A stretch of DNA of 64,000 bases from Flaviflexus ciconiae (GTDB lineage Bacteria; Actinomycetota; Actinomycetes; Actinomycetales; Actinomycetaceae): contig NZ_CP034593.1 in the NCBI RefSeq assembly GCF_003971195.1, forward strand, positions 2,542,001 through 2,606,000, in the 5' to 3' direction. This document shows positions 8,887 through 18,230 of this stretch, piece by piece. The position numbers were made by a program, and so were the translations under genes. Positions within the stretch are counted from its first letter, which is position 1. Each line of letters begins with the position of its first letter. The notes below the pieces were generated by a model that was not told the DNA's origin, ran no database searches, and saw only the letters and a program-made list of their open reading frames with translations.

Positions 8887-9205
8887 GCTCTCCTACCTCA
8901 TTGCTGTTCTCGCCATTTGTTTCGTTATCGACTTTGCCCTGCGTGGTGTTCCGTTCCTTGTTCTGGAGCCGCTTCGTGAATCAGACTTTGTGGGTCGCAT
9001 GGCGGGGTGGATGCCTGCCGGCATTCTCGCCATCCTTGCGGTCGCCACGGTCCAGTCAGCATCGGAGGGCGGCGGATCACGCCTTGCCTACGCACTGATC
9101 GCCTCCGCCATTACCGTTGCCGTTCACCTTGGCTTTGGTAGAAGAACCCTGCTGAGCGTGAGTGCCGGAACCGGGGTCTTCGTGCTGCTCGTTAACCTGG
9201 CTTGA
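8879..9205 (+). CDS. azlD: AzlD-family branched-chain amino acid exporter, small subunit
   Basis: A 108-aa protein with four hydrophobic segments and the AzlD feature LRGVPFL near residue 22. ATG 8879 is chosen because AAGGGGGAAAG precedes it at 8865-8875 and the gene overlaps azlC by 8 nt, as is usual for the pair. It partners AzlC in the exporter complex. Confidence 0.88.
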   Translation: MPELSYLIAVLAICFVIDFALRGVPFLVLEPLRESDFVGRMAGWMPAGILAILAVATVQSASEGGGSRLAYALIASAITVAVHLGFGRRTLLSVSAGTGVFVLLVNLA

Positions 9206-9420
9206 CGGCCCGTACGGCAACCCTAAATAAAACCCACCTTGCAAGGGATCCACTGATGCACTGATGCACTGAACAGTGATGGAGTCGAAGGGCTCGCTGG
9301 CGTTGAGGTTACTGCCAATCAGATGATCGACGAACCGGTTTCAAATGCGAAACTGGAGGCCAGTTTATGGCTGGGTAATGGCTTTAGTTCGTAGCCAAGT
9401 CACCGGCATCCAGCTCGCGG

Positions 9421-10005
9421 CTAGGCGACCGGTGCCCCCGGTTCGGCGGGAAGAATCGCGCTCAGAGTTTGCCCCATTCCGAGAACGTCTGTCAGGGTCA
9501 CCTCGATTTCACCATCAACCTCGATTGGGACATCCCAGGTGACTTCCCAACCGTAGGTGACGATATCGGTGGTGCAGTTCAGCCCTGCGTTTGCAGGATC
9601 GAACGTGAGCTCGATGGTCTCACCATCGGTCCACGCCTCAGTCGGCACTGGATAGCAACCCTCGGTGCTCGACCCTCGAGTGTAGATATGGAAGGTCTCG
9701 CCAGGAACGGTCCACGTGAGAGTGACACCAGTTTCGGGGGAGGGTGGTAGCTCGGCATCGGTATCGAACTCGACCGGAGTGGTGCCTTGCTCCGGAGGCA
9801 CGGTCGTCGGATTCTCGCTCGGGTCGCCAGTTGGCGACTCCGTGGGATCCTCGGTGGGTTCTTCGCTGGGATTGTCCGTCGGATCTGTCGTTGTCGGGTC
9901 CGGCGACACTTCCTCGAAGATCGTTGTTGGCTCCCCAGAGCTATCCGAGCATCCTGCAAGGGCTAGGGCTGCTAGGAGTGTTCCTGCGATGGCTGACTTC
10001 TTCAT
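9421..10005 (-). CDS. Small secreted lipoprotein with acidic Pro/Thr linker
   Basis: 194 aa. A lipoprotein signal with lipobox LAGC (Cys19) is followed by a low-complexity linker of roughly DPTEDPTESP-type repeats (residues 35-70) and a compact domain of about 110 aa with two Cys (GCYPVP, LNCTTD) that could form a disulfide. No family was recognised. GAGAGGA lies upstream of the ATG. It is built like the lipoproteins at 14652, 15714 and 18231. Confidence 0.8.
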   Translation of the reverse strand: MKKSAIAGTLLAALALAGCSDSSGEPTTIFEEVSPDPTTTDPTDNPSEEPTEDPTESPTGDPSENPTTVPPEQGTTPVEFDTDAELPPSPETGVTLTWTVPGETFHIYTRGSSTEGCYPVPTEAWTDGETIELTFDPANAGLNCTTDIVTYGWEVTWDVPIEVDGEIEVTLTDVLGMGQTLSAILPAEPGAPVA

Positions 10006-10228
10006 GGCGTCATTCCTCTCCGATCCGTAACCCCAATCCGGTAGGGAACGACTCGACAGCGAGTTCCCTCAGTTCACGAGATTGCAGATCAGGGTATAGA
10101 TCCGGTGTCTTGGACGCTATCAAACAGAACGCCACATCGCGAGAGTAGAACCGGGGTAGACCGGCCCCGTTGCACAGGCCAACCATCCGAGAACTCATGC
10201 ATTCAGTGCGGTGCTGACGCGAATCGCG

Positions 10229-10357
10229 GTGTCACATATGTCGCGACACATCGGCTCATCGAAGGCGCGGCTTAGTGATGGCGCATGTCTTTCTCCTGGT
10301 CGTAGATGATCTACGAAAGATTTCTCGCTGTTCAATTCGCGCAAGAATTTCCTTGCG
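10229..10357 (+). promoter_or_regulatory. Intergenic region with two candidate operators before the second acid-sugar locus
   Basis: The 420-nt gap 10006-10425 separates a divergent lipoprotein gene from the DUF1537 kinase. It holds GTGTC-N11-GACAC at 10229-10249 and a perfect CGCAAG-AATTTC-CTTGCG at 10340-10357. Either could bind a regulator, but no regulator gene is adjacent. No clear -35/-10 pair stands out. Function is inferred. Confidence 0.35.
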
Positions 10358-10425
10358 TTCGACTCAAATGTCACCTAGACTCCCAAGTAACCTCAGAGGT
10401 CTGAGCACAAAGGAGTGTGACAATT

Positions 10426-11865
10426 GTGGTGAAGAAGCAACTTGGCGAGCTGGTCGCCGATTTTCCCGAGCCCGTTAGCGTCTCGGCAGATGACGTTGTA
10501 GCGGCAAGAGCGCGCGAGAACGATACGGTCGTCTACGTTGTTCTCGACGATGATCCGACCGGAACGCAGTCGGTTGCGGATCTGCCCGTACTGATGACAT
10601 GGGAGAAGGACGACTTCCTGTGGGCCTTCGAAACCGGCAAGCCAGCCGTCTACGTCATGATCAACTCCCGTTCGCTGGCACCCGCCGATGCTGAGCGTGT
10701 TAACCGCGAAGCGGTGACCGCCGCGCTCGCGGCAGCGAAGCAAGCCGGGATCGAGGTAGCGTTTGTGTCCCGCTCCGACTCAACCCTGCGCGGGCACTTC
10801 CCCCTAGAACCGAACACCATCGGCGACGAGATCCAGAAGGTCACGGGTAAGCCCGTCGACGGCATCGTTATCGTTCCCGCCTTCGGGGATGCTGGGCGAA
10901 TCACCGTTGGTGGCATGCACTACGCAGGGTCGGAATCCGATGGCTTCATTCCCGTAGGGGAGTCGGAGTTCGCGAAGGATGCGACGTTCGGATACGAATC
11001 CTCCTACCTGCCTGACTGGGTTGAAGAAAAGACCACTGGCGATATACCTGCCAAGGATGTCCTTGTTCTCGACCTCAACATCCTTCGCGGTGACCGCCAT
11101 GCCGCCGTTGAACTTCTAACTTCCGCCAAGAACGGCACTCCCATTGCCGTCGACATTGTCTCCGAAGATGACCTGCGCCTTCTGGCCATGGCTCTTATCG
11201 AAGCTGAGAAGGCAGGATCCACGTTTATCTACCGCGTTGGCCCTCCCTTCGTTCGCGCAAGGATCGGCCAAGACGTCCACGCTCCGCTCACCGTTGACGA
11301 GATCAACGACTCTCGCGGGGACCGTGGCCTTGCCGCAGGTGGTCTCGTTATCGTTGGCTCCCACGTTGGACTGACCACCCGGCAGTTGAATGAACTACGG
11401 GAACGCAGGGCGCCTTACGAGCTGGAACTCGACGTTGCTCGCCTCATCGATCCCGAAGGGGGAGCGGACTACATCGCAGGTCTTGCCAGCGATGCTGCGG
11501 AGGCGCTGAACTCCGGCAATGTCGTTATCCGCACCTCCCGCACGCTTGTCACCGGAACGGATGCTGACTCCTCACTCGACATCTCCCGCCGCGTCTCCGC
11601 TGGTGTTGTCAGTGCTGTTCGCCAGATTCTTGCCAAGAATCCGCCCCGCTTCGTTGTCGCGAAGGGTGGCATTACCTCCTCCGACGTGGCATCAAAGGGA
11701 CTCGAGATTGGCCGTGCCATCGTCGTTGGTCCGATGCTTTCCGGAATCGTCTCCCTCTGGTCCGGTCAAGATGGTCCGGCCGCAGGGATCCCCTACATCG
11801 TCTTCGCCGGCAATGTCGGAAGCGACTCCTCGCTCGCCGATGTCGTCGACAAGCTATCCGCCTAA
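10426..11865 (+). CDS. Four-carbon acid-sugar kinase (DUF1537 family), long form
   Basis: 479 aa, longer than the OtnK at 1842. LDDDPTGTQ at about residues 40-48 is the family signature, followed by SRSDSTLRGHFP (substrate loop) and a C-terminal KGGITSSD nucleotide-binding motif. GTG 10426 is preferred: AAGGAG at 10410-10415 is 10 nt upstream of it but only 1 nt from the GTG at 10417. The family phosphorylates C4 sugar acids such as D-threonate, D-erythronate or 3-oxo-tetronate. With LtnD and GntP downstream, 3-oxo-tetronate or a related acid is likely; the exact substrate is not resolved. Confidence 0.85.
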   Translation: MVKKQLGELVADFPEPVSVSADDVVAARARENDTVVYVVLDDDPTGTQSVADLPVLMTWEKDDFLWAFETGKPAVYVMINSRSLAPADAERVNREAVTAALAAAKQAGIEVAFVSRSDSTLRGHFPLEPNTIGDEIQKVTGKPVDGIVIVPAFGDAGRITVGGMHYAGSESDGFIPVGESEFAKDATFGYESSYLPDWVEEKTTGDIPAKDVLVLDLNILRGDRHAAVELLTSAKNGTPIAVDIVSEDDLRLLAMALIEAEKAGSTFIYRVGPPFVRARIGQDVHAPLTVDEINDSRGDRGLAAGGLVIVGSHVGLTTRQLNELRERRAPYELELDVARLIDPEGGADYIAGLASDAAEALNSGNVVIRTSRTLVTGTDADSSLDISRRVSAGVVSAVRQILAKNPPRFVVAKGGITSSDVASKGLEIGRAIVVGPMLSGIVSLWSGQDGPAAGIPYIVFAGNVGSDSSLADVVDKLSA

Positions 11866-11966
11866 GCACCCGCCGTGTGAATCGGTGATGATGCTGGTTC
11901 ACGACCCAGATGATCGATTCTTTGCCGAACGATTCGTTTATCACCTACGTTTCGCCCGGTACCGGC

Positions 11967-12041
11967 CCTGCTGGATGCCAGTGATTCGTTCCTAACCAAA
12001 GTCCTGCTCGGCCAAGCGTTCTGCTGGATGCCAGGGATTCG
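11967..12041 (+). repeat. Imperfect 21-nt direct repeat between kinase and ltnD
   Basis: CTGCTGGATGCCAGTGATTC near 11968-11988 recurs as CTGCTGGATGCCAGGGATTC at 12021-12041, differing at one base, 53 nt apart. It lies in the 224-nt gap between the kinase and ltnD. It may be a local duplication or a protein-binding pair. No gene is seen in the gap. Confidence 0.6.
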
Positions 12042-12089
12042 CCCACCACCATGTGATTACTACCAATCACCCAACTCAAAGGAGAGATT

Positions 12090-12980
12090 ATGTCCCGCAG
12101 AATTGCCGTACTCGGCCTGGGAGCCATGGGTCTGCAGATGGCGAGCTGGCTCGCCAAGTCATTCGACGTCGTCGGATATGACATTGCCGCTGAGCGCGTG
12201 GCGCTCGCGGACAAGGAGGGAGTAGCTAGCGCTACTTCCGCGAAGGAAGCAGCTGACGGAGCGGACCTCGTTCTCGTTGCCGTCCGCAACCGAGCGCAGC
12301 TCGATGAGCTTCTCTACGGGGCCGATGGCATTGCGGAGGTCATGAAGAAGGGCTCCGCCATCATCCTCACCTCCACCATTGGTATCGCACCGGTTGAGGA
12401 AGTTGCCGTGCAGCTCGCAGAACAGGGCATTGGTCTGGTCGATGCTCCCGTTTCGGGCGGTCCTGCACGTGCCGGCAAGGGTGACCTGCTCGTCACCGTC
12501 GGTGCCTACGAAACAGAGTACGAATTCGCGAAGCCCGTGCTTGACGCGATGGCTTCCACCCTTGTCTGGGTTGGTAAGGCTCCGGGCAAGGGCCAGTCCA
12601 TGAAGACCGTGAATCAGCTTCTCTGCGGTATTCACATTGCTGCCGCCGGTGAGGCTCTTGCCCTTGCTGGCAAGCTCGGACTCGATCAGACCGTTGCCCT
12701 TGAGGCGCTGATGTCTGGTGCTGCCGCTTCGTTCATGCTGGGTGACCGCGGCCCGCGTGCCATCCAGGCTGACAACGGCGAAGAGGCCGAAGTGAAGTCC
12801 CGTCTCGACATTTTTGTTAAGGACATGGGAATCGTGACTGACGCTGCGAAGAGCGTTGGTATGGCGGTGCCGGTGGCTGCGGCCGCCGAGCAGGAATACC
12901 TCCTCGGTTTTGCACGCGGCCAGGCGGCCATGGATGACTCGTCCGTGATCCGCGTCGTTTCCCCGGAGGACCGCGCCTGA
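12090..12980 (+). CDS. ltnD: L-threonate dehydrogenase-like protein (3-hydroxyisobutyrate dehydrogenase family)
   Basis: 296 aa. The N-terminal Rossmann motif is GLGAMG (9-14), followed by the family substrate motif DAPVSGGPARA near 113 and the catalytic Lys of GQSMKTVNQLL near 173. AAAGGAGAG at 12078-12086 fixes ATG 12090. LtnD enzymes oxidise L-threonate at C2 to 2-oxo-tetronate, which feeds OtnI/OtnK. Flanked by a DUF1537 kinase and a GntP permease, this role fits well. Tartronate semialdehyde reductase (GarR/GlxR) relatives are the alternative. Confidence 0.8.
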   Translation: MSRRIAVLGLGAMGLQMASWLAKSFDVVGYDIAAERVALADKEGVASATSAKEAADGADLVLVAVRNRAQLDELLYGADGIAEVMKKGSAIILTSTIGIAPVEEVAVQLAEQGIGLVDAPVSGGPARAGKGDLLVTVGAYETEYEFAKPVLDAMASTLVWVGKAPGKGQSMKTVNQLLCGIHIAAAGEALALAGKLGLDQTVALEALMSGAAASFMLGDRGPRAIQADNGEEAEVKSRLDIFVKDMGIVTDAAKSVGMAVPVAAAAEQEYLLGFARGQAAMDDSSVIRVVSPEDRA

Positions 12981-12993
12981 TAGCGCCTAGATA

Positions 12994-13026
12994 ACCGGCC
13001 AGTGATCCACTCGGTTGCTGGCCGGT
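12994..13026 (+). other. Intercistronic hairpin before gntP
   Basis: ACCGGCCAG at 12994-13002 pairs perfectly with CTGGCCGGT at 13018-13026 around a 15-nt loop. It lies between ltnD and gntP and is followed by AGTTTAAGGAA, only a short T run. It could partly terminate transcription or protect mRNA ends, adjusting permease expression relative to the enzymes. Confidence 0.5.
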
Positions 13027-13044
13027 AGTTTAAGGAACCCAAAA

Positions 13045-14445
13045 ATGAGTGCTGCAACGCTTTTGGGCATCGCTATTGGTGCCATCATTGTTCTTCTCCT
13101 GCTGGTCATCAAGGTCAAGATGTCGGCCTTTGTTGCCATGCTCCTCGTCGCCTTCGGAACCGCCCTTGCCGCGGGAATCCCGGTTGAAGAGATCGTCCCC
13201 GTCCTACAAACGGGTATGGGCAATACCCTGTCCTCCGTCATGATTGTTGTTGGCCTCGGTGCCATGCTGGGCCGCCTCATTGAGGTAGCCGGTGGTGCCG
13301 ATGCTCTGGCGCAAAAATTCACGCAGGTCCTCGGTGAGAAGCGGGTGATCGGTGCCGTGACGGCAGCGGCCTTTGTTCTCGGCATTCCCGTCTTCTTCGA
13401 CGTTGGCTTTATCATCCTGGCCCCGATCATCTTTGGCTTTGCCCGCGTCGCCAAGATCAATCCCCTAAAGATTGGTTTGCCGGTCGGCGGCGTTCTCCTC
13501 ACCGTCCACGTCGCTCTCCCGCCCCACCCCGGCCCGGTTGCCGCCGCCGGTATCACCGGAGCCGACGTGGGCATGATGCTTCTTGTTGGCCTACCGCTCT
13601 GTGCCGTCACCGGTGTTATCGGCTACTTTGCAGCGAAGGCGTTCAAGACCGATGGCATCACCCTCCTGGATTCCCCGGCAACCGCCGGTCCCGCGGCTGT
13701 CGAATCGGATGAACCCGCCGATGAGATTGTGGGGGATGGCTCGGTCATGGGAGCGGTCAAGAATCGTGTTCGGGCCATCGGCGCCGGCACGGTTATGCTC
13801 CTGATCCTCCTGCCAATCCTCCAGATCATGCTCGGCACCGTTGGCAACATGGTCCTCGAGGAGGGAACCACCGTACAGCGTTGGCTAGGTATGATCGGTT
13901 CCTCCACCATCGCTCTGCTCACCGGCGTTATCGTTGCCTACCTGGTTATCGGTAACAAGATGGGATGGTCGCTGGAAAAGCGCGGATCGATCCTCGACTC
14001 CGCTCTTCCCGATGTTGCCGTCATCGTTTTTGTGACGGGTGCCGGTGGCGTATTCGCCAACGTCCTCGTCCAGTCCGGCATCGGCAACGCCCTATCCGAG
14101 ACACTGGTCGAGTTGAATATGCCGATCATCCTCGCCGCCTTCCTTATCTCGGCCGCGCTACGCGCCTCCCAGGGCTCGGCAACCGTTGCGATTCTGACAT
14201 CGGCGGGCCTCATGGTCGAACCAATTGCGGCGGCGGGATACTCCGACCTGGAAACAGTGCTGGTTACCCTTGCTATCGGTTTCGGTGGCCTCGGCTTCTC
14301 CCACATCAACGACTCCGGATTCTGGATTGTCACAAAGTACCTTGGCCTGTCCGTCAAGGATGGTCTCAAGACCTGGACCGTCCTCACAACGATCTTCGGT
14401 GTCGCGGGCTTCCTGCTCACCTGGGGTGTGTTCCTTCTCGTCTAA
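13045..14445 (+). CDS. GntP-family sugar-acid permease
   Basis: 466 aa with about 12 hydrophobic segments and GntP-family motifs: GIPVFFDVGFI, a PPHPGPVAAA loop, RASQGSATVA, and GFSHINDSGFW near the C-terminus. ATG 13045 follows AAGGAA at 13032-13037. The family imports gluconate and related sugar acids by H+ symport at the cytoplasmic membrane. As third gene of the locus it probably takes up the C4 acid that the kinase and dehydrogenase consume. Confidence 0.92.
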   Translation: MSAATLLGIAIGAIIVLLLLVIKVKMSAFVAMLLVAFGTALAAGIPVEEIVPVLQTGMGNTLSSVMIVVGLGAMLGRLIEVAGGADALAQKFTQVLGEKRVIGAVTAAAFVLGIPVFFDVGFIILAPIIFGFARVAKINPLKIGLPVGGVLLTVHVALPPHPGPVAAAGITGADVGMMLLVGLPLCAVTGVIGYFAAKAFKTDGITLLDSPATAGPAAVESDEPADEIVGDGSVMGAVKNRVRAIGAGTVMLLILLPILQIMLGTVGNMVLEEGTTVQRWLGMIGSSTIALLTGVIVAYLVIGNKMGWSLEKRGSILDSALPDVAVIVFVTGAGGVFANVLVQSGIGNALSETLVELNMPIILAAFLISAALRASQGSATVAILTSAGLMVEPIAAAGYSDLETVLVTLAIGFGGLGFSHINDSGFWIVTKYLGLSVKDGLKTWTVLTTIFGVAGFLLTWGVFLLV

Positions 14446-14561
14446 GGACTGGGGGATACCTGCCTGGATCCCAAGGAAGTACACCTAGGGAGCAGCAAAA
14501 TAAAGTCAGAAATCAGGGAACTGATTGAAGCTTGAAAACGGCCGTAGCCTCAACTCGCGGG

Positions 14562-14619
14562 AACAGGCGGGGCCGGGATCTTATCCGCACTCGCGGAGGC
14601 TCCCGGCCCCTCTTCCTGT
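14562..14619. terminator. Terminator between convergent gntP and lipoprotein gene
   Basis: GGGGCCGGGA at 14569-14578 pairs with TCCCGGCCCC at 14601-14610. An outer ACAGG/CCTGT pairing extends the stem. It lies between convergent genes. Confidence 0.65.
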
Positions 14620-14651
14620 CTTGGGATGTGCATGGTAGTTGAGCCCGCTTG

Positions 14652-15221
14652 TTACTCGGTGAATCTTGCCTCAACGACTGCCTGCTCCTCACCGAGTGAG
14701 GCTGCTTCGTTCTGGACCCTGAGTTCGAGAACCGAACCATCATCAAGATTCGTGTAGGTGATGAAGACAGAGCCAGCCCCAGCGTCGCTTGCCGTACGGT
14801 CCCAGCTTGGGCCACCTTCGTCACCCAGAGCGTCAATAACCTCGGCCGTGGCAAGCAGTTCCATGACCTCTGTGTTGCCGTTGCCCCACGCGACCACGAA
14901 AGCGTCCGCATATTCCAGGGCGTCGGTTGGCATGGTGATCTCGCCAGTGTCCGTGGTTGTCTCATCGCCCGTCTCGGTGTCAGCAGGATCGCTGGGCTCG
15001 ACGGTAGGATCCTCAGGGCCGGTTGGCTGTTCGACTGGCGGCTCGGTGCTCTCCTCGGGTGGAGTGTTCTCCTCGGTTGGGATATCGGTTGATTCGGTCG
15101 TGGTTTCTGAATCGCTTGCCGTATCCGACCCGTCGCTATCCGTGCTGTCGGAGCATGCTGCGAGAGCAGCGATGAGTGCAACGGATGCGAAAAGACTGGT
15201 GTACTTGCTGGTCGACATCAT
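14652..15221 (-). CDS. Small secreted lipoprotein with Ser/Thr/Glu/Pro linker
   Basis: 189 aa. Lipobox LAAC (Cys23) is followed by a long acidic Ser/Thr/Pro linker (residues 24-95) and a globular domain of about 90 aa with WDRTASDAG and VLELRVQNEA segments. No family was recognised. GGGGAGGAA lies just before the ATG at 15221. Membrane-anchored outside the cell by inference from the signal. Confidence 0.8.
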   Translation of the reverse strand: MMSTSKYTSLFASVALIAALAACSDSTDSDGSDTASDSETTTESTDIPTEENTPPEESTEPPVEQPTGPEDPTVEPSDPADTETGDETTTDTGEITMPTDALEYADAFVVAWGNGNTEVMELLATAEVIDALGDEGGPSWDRTASDAGAGSVFITYTNLDDGSVLELRVQNEAASLGEEQAVVEARFTE

Positions 15222-15713
15222 GGGATTCCTCCCCTTGAAATATTTGATAGTTCAGTCCGTAGCTCGCCAGTGCGGGACTCTGGAATCAATCACGTAGAAG
15301 AAGCGATTGACTGGCTATCGTGACCCGGGCCAACGTGCTATGACTGCGGGCTCTCGTACTTGCCGGGGCGGGTGATGTTCGATCTAAGCGTCTCCGGTCA
15401 CGAATGCCCGTGGGGTAATTCTTCCACTCCTCGTGCCCCGACTCGACTACGGGACGGAGTGCTCCAAGGCAGTGTTCAGACTCGAAGAATGAAGTTTCTT
15501 TTTTTTAGAAGAAAGAATTCAAAAGTTTCCGATGTAGGAAGGCAACGGGAGGTGTGTGGGTGACAAGACCTTGACGCAACACTCGGAGGGGCAGCGGAGG
15601 GGCCGAGTGCGGTGGTGAGACCTCCCCTGGGGACCATTACTCTCCTGACCATTGGTAACGCCATTTTCTGGTTGTTAGCGTCGGTCCCAACCGAGGGGTG
15701 AAGGATAGAAATC
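15222..15713. other. Gap between divergent lipoprotein genes
   Basis: About 490 nt with no supported gene. It should hold the promoters of the two divergent lipoprotein genes. A run of eight T lies near 15497. A short reading frame here (MKFLFFRRKNS start) has weak support and is not called. Confidence 0.4.
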
Positions 15714-16304
15714 ATGGTCGTGAAGAAACAGCTTGTTCTAGGTGTGGGAGCGCTTCTACTTGCTACGAGTGCCTGCTCTCTCATCCCCGGAGACGAAGAT
15801 GACAAGGGTGGGGCCGGACCAAGTGAAACTTTGCCGGAAAACGAACCGAGTGAGGACCCAACCGAATCGGATCCGAGCGAGACCCCAGACAGCCAGTATG
15901 ACGTCGTGGGACACCCGCTCTTCACGGTCTCGGAAGGGGCGATCGACTCTGTGGCGAAAATTGACCTGGGCTCACCGAAGCTATTCATTTCCCAGAAGGA
16001 ATGGGATGACTGGTACGAGACAGAGGTGCCCGAGGATGTTCGGGAGCGCCTGGAAGATAGCGAAGGCCCAACATTCGACGACAGTGTTGCCGTAGCGAGC
16101 GCCGTCCCGATCTGCGATGAGTCGGTATCAGTTATTGATCGGGGTGACGGTGAGCTGGCTGTCGCGATTAACAACCCTGATGATGTGCAAATTGACTGCT
16201 ACTGGTCGCCCATAGACTTCACGGTCTTTGAGATCTCCCTTGCAGAGATCGGCGTCGACCATCCCGAGGACGTCGTGCTCGACTCCACGTACGACAGAAT
16301 CTAG
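15714..16304 (+). CDS. Small secreted lipoprotein
   Basis: 196 aa. The signal peptide ends in lipobox TSAC (Cys21), followed by an acidic Pro/Glu/Ser linker (25-60) and a domain of about 130 aa with a Cys pair (VPICDES, QIDCYWSP). GAAGGAT lies about 7 nt before the ATG. No family was recognised. Its pattern of linker plus two-Cys domain matches the gene at 9421, although I see no clear sequence identity. Confidence 0.78.
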   Translation: MVVKKQLVLGVGALLLATSACSLIPGDEDDKGGAGPSETLPENEPSEDPTESDPSETPDSQYDVVGHPLFTVSEGAIDSVAKIDLGSPKLFISQKEWDDWYETEVPEDVRERLEDSEGPTFDDSVAVASAVPICDESVSVIDRGDGELAVAINNPDDVQIDCYWSPIDFTVFEISLAEIGVDHPEDVVLDSTYDRI

Positions 16305-16622
16305 CCACATGTTTACGATAGTCAACATGAAACACCGGTCTCGCCCTGGCCTGTGACGGTCTTGCAACCTGCAGAGCCAGCATTCCATGTCTGATTTGTG
16401 CGGAGTAACGGCATGTTCTCCTCCAGATGTGGAGTTATAGTGGCCCAACATGTTGACTGTGTTCGCCGTCAGTAATGAGACGGTTGTGTCACCTGGGTTA
16501 CACGGACAGGCTGCCTGCAAGTCGGCTGAAGGGGAGGACGGCGGTCAAAGGTGACCGCGACTCAAACGGGCAAGCATCATGTGCTTGCTGGCTGATGATT
16601 GGTCCACAGGGAAGGGGACGCA
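16305..16622. other. Gap without a supported gene
   Basis: About 320 nt between a lipoprotein gene and the damaged aldehyde dehydrogenase. AACATGTTGACTGTGTT near 16447 could contain a -35 box (TTGACT), but no convincing -10 follows. Nothing else was seen. Confidence 0.3.
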
Positions 16623-18032
16623 ATGGGTTACGCAACTACTAATGCTTTTACGGGTGAAGTTGAGAAGGAGTTCGACTACGCAACCGATGCGGAGGTCGAC
16701 GAGGTGCTCGATACTGCGCAAGCGGCTTTCGAGGATTGGCGAATAAAGAGCTACGCAGAGCGTGCGGTCTACATGCGTAAGGCGGCTTAGCTTTTCCGGG
16801 AACGCCAGGAGGACCTTGCTGCGATCGTGACAAAGGAAATGGGGCTGCCCATTACCAATTCGATCTTCATGGCCGGTGACTTTGTGGCGGAGATGCTCGA
16901 GTATTACGCAGAGCACGCCGAGGAATTCCTCGCGCCGGAACCTGTCGATCTTGATCCTGCCAGAGGGTCAGGTGAGATGATCTACCAGCCTCTCGGCATC
17001 ATCTTTGCCGTGGAGCCCTGGAACGCAACCGTTTACCAGGCCGTTCGACCGGCCTGCGGCAACCTCATGGCAGGCAACGTTGTTGTTCTTAAGCATGCGG
17101 GAATCGTTCCCCAGTCGGCCGAAGCCATCGAGCAGATCTTTACGGGCGCTGGGCTACTCAAGGGCGTGTTCACGAAGGTTCGTGCCAACTATGACCAGGT
17201 TGAGCGAATCATCGAGGACCGCCGCGTACGCGGCGTCACCATGATGGGTTCGGATGCTGCTGGCTCGATCGTTGCCAGCCAGGCAGGCAAGGCAATCGAG
17301 CCATCCGTTCTAGAACTTGGTGGTAACGATGCTCAGATCGTGTTCGAGGACGCTGATCTCGACAACATTATTGCCTGCTCGATGTTCCGGTTCATGGTGG
17401 CCGGCCAGGTCTGTGTTTCACCCAAGCGCATGTTCATCCACGAGGACATTTACGACGAATTCCTCGACAAGTTCAAGGAGCGGATCAATGCCACCAAGAT
17501 CGGCGATCCCACGGACCCCCGCCACCGGCATTGGCCCACTTTCCTCGCAGGATGCTCAGAAGCATCTGAAGGAGCAGATCGCACGCGCCGTTGAGCACGG
17601 AGAAACCGCAACAGAGCTGGGTGAGCCGGTTCCGGATCACGGTTGGTTCGTACAACCGACCCTGCTCACGGATATCACCCCCGACAACCCGATCTTCCAG
17701 GAAGAGCTGTTCGGCCCCACGCCAGCGATCTACAAGTTCTCCGACGCAGATGAGGTCATTGCGCTTGCGAATGACTCGGACTTCGGTCTGGCAAGCTCTG
17801 TTTACTCCGTGGCCTTGATCGTGCTCGCCGCGTAGCCGAGAAGATCGATACCGGTCTCGTGGCCATCAACCAGCCAACCACCGCGTCGTACAAAATGTCA
17901 TTCGGTGGAACGAAGCGCTCGGGCTACGGTAAGGAAATGGGAGTGCACGGAATCAGGGAGTTCACCCCGGCCAAGGTTCTCTACTACCCGCCGGAGGACC
18001 CCTCCGCCAATCCGACGGCGTCCAAGAGTTAA
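16623..18032 (+). pseudogene. Aldehyde dehydrogenase (succinate-semialdehyde dehydrogenase type), broken
   Basis: The parts together span a full ALDH of about 460 residues: substrate/NAD motif EPWNATVYQ, catalytic Glu in LELGGND and catalytic Cys in GQVCVSPKR, ending FGGTKRSGYGKEMG. Three lesions are seen: an in-frame TAG at 16788-16790 where Gln (CAG) is expected, a frameshift at the five-C run 17516-17520 (one C too many), and one near 17811. The family oxidises succinate semialdehyde or similar aldehydes with NAD(P). The stop codon in addition to frameshifts suggests real decay. Confidence 0.88.
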
Positions 18033-18230
18033 CTCTTGGAAAGCTAGGAACTACTGGAACTCTAAGGGATCGCTCCGCAGCTTATCTCGAGTCAAAGAGC
18101 TATTCACCAACCGGGGCCTGATCAGTGCAATTGCAATGGTTGGGCCCCGGCCCACGTTGAGGGGCAGGCATGATCGCTTGCTCCATGCCGTGCCGTGGCG
18201 TTGCCGTTGTATGCGGGGTTATTCTGAAGC

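Noticed and set aside
15360..15563. Small plus-strand ORF with FFRRKNS, similar to the FFRKKNS start at 60492
   Set aside because: The similarity is only about seven basic residues, and neither frame has a clear family or length.
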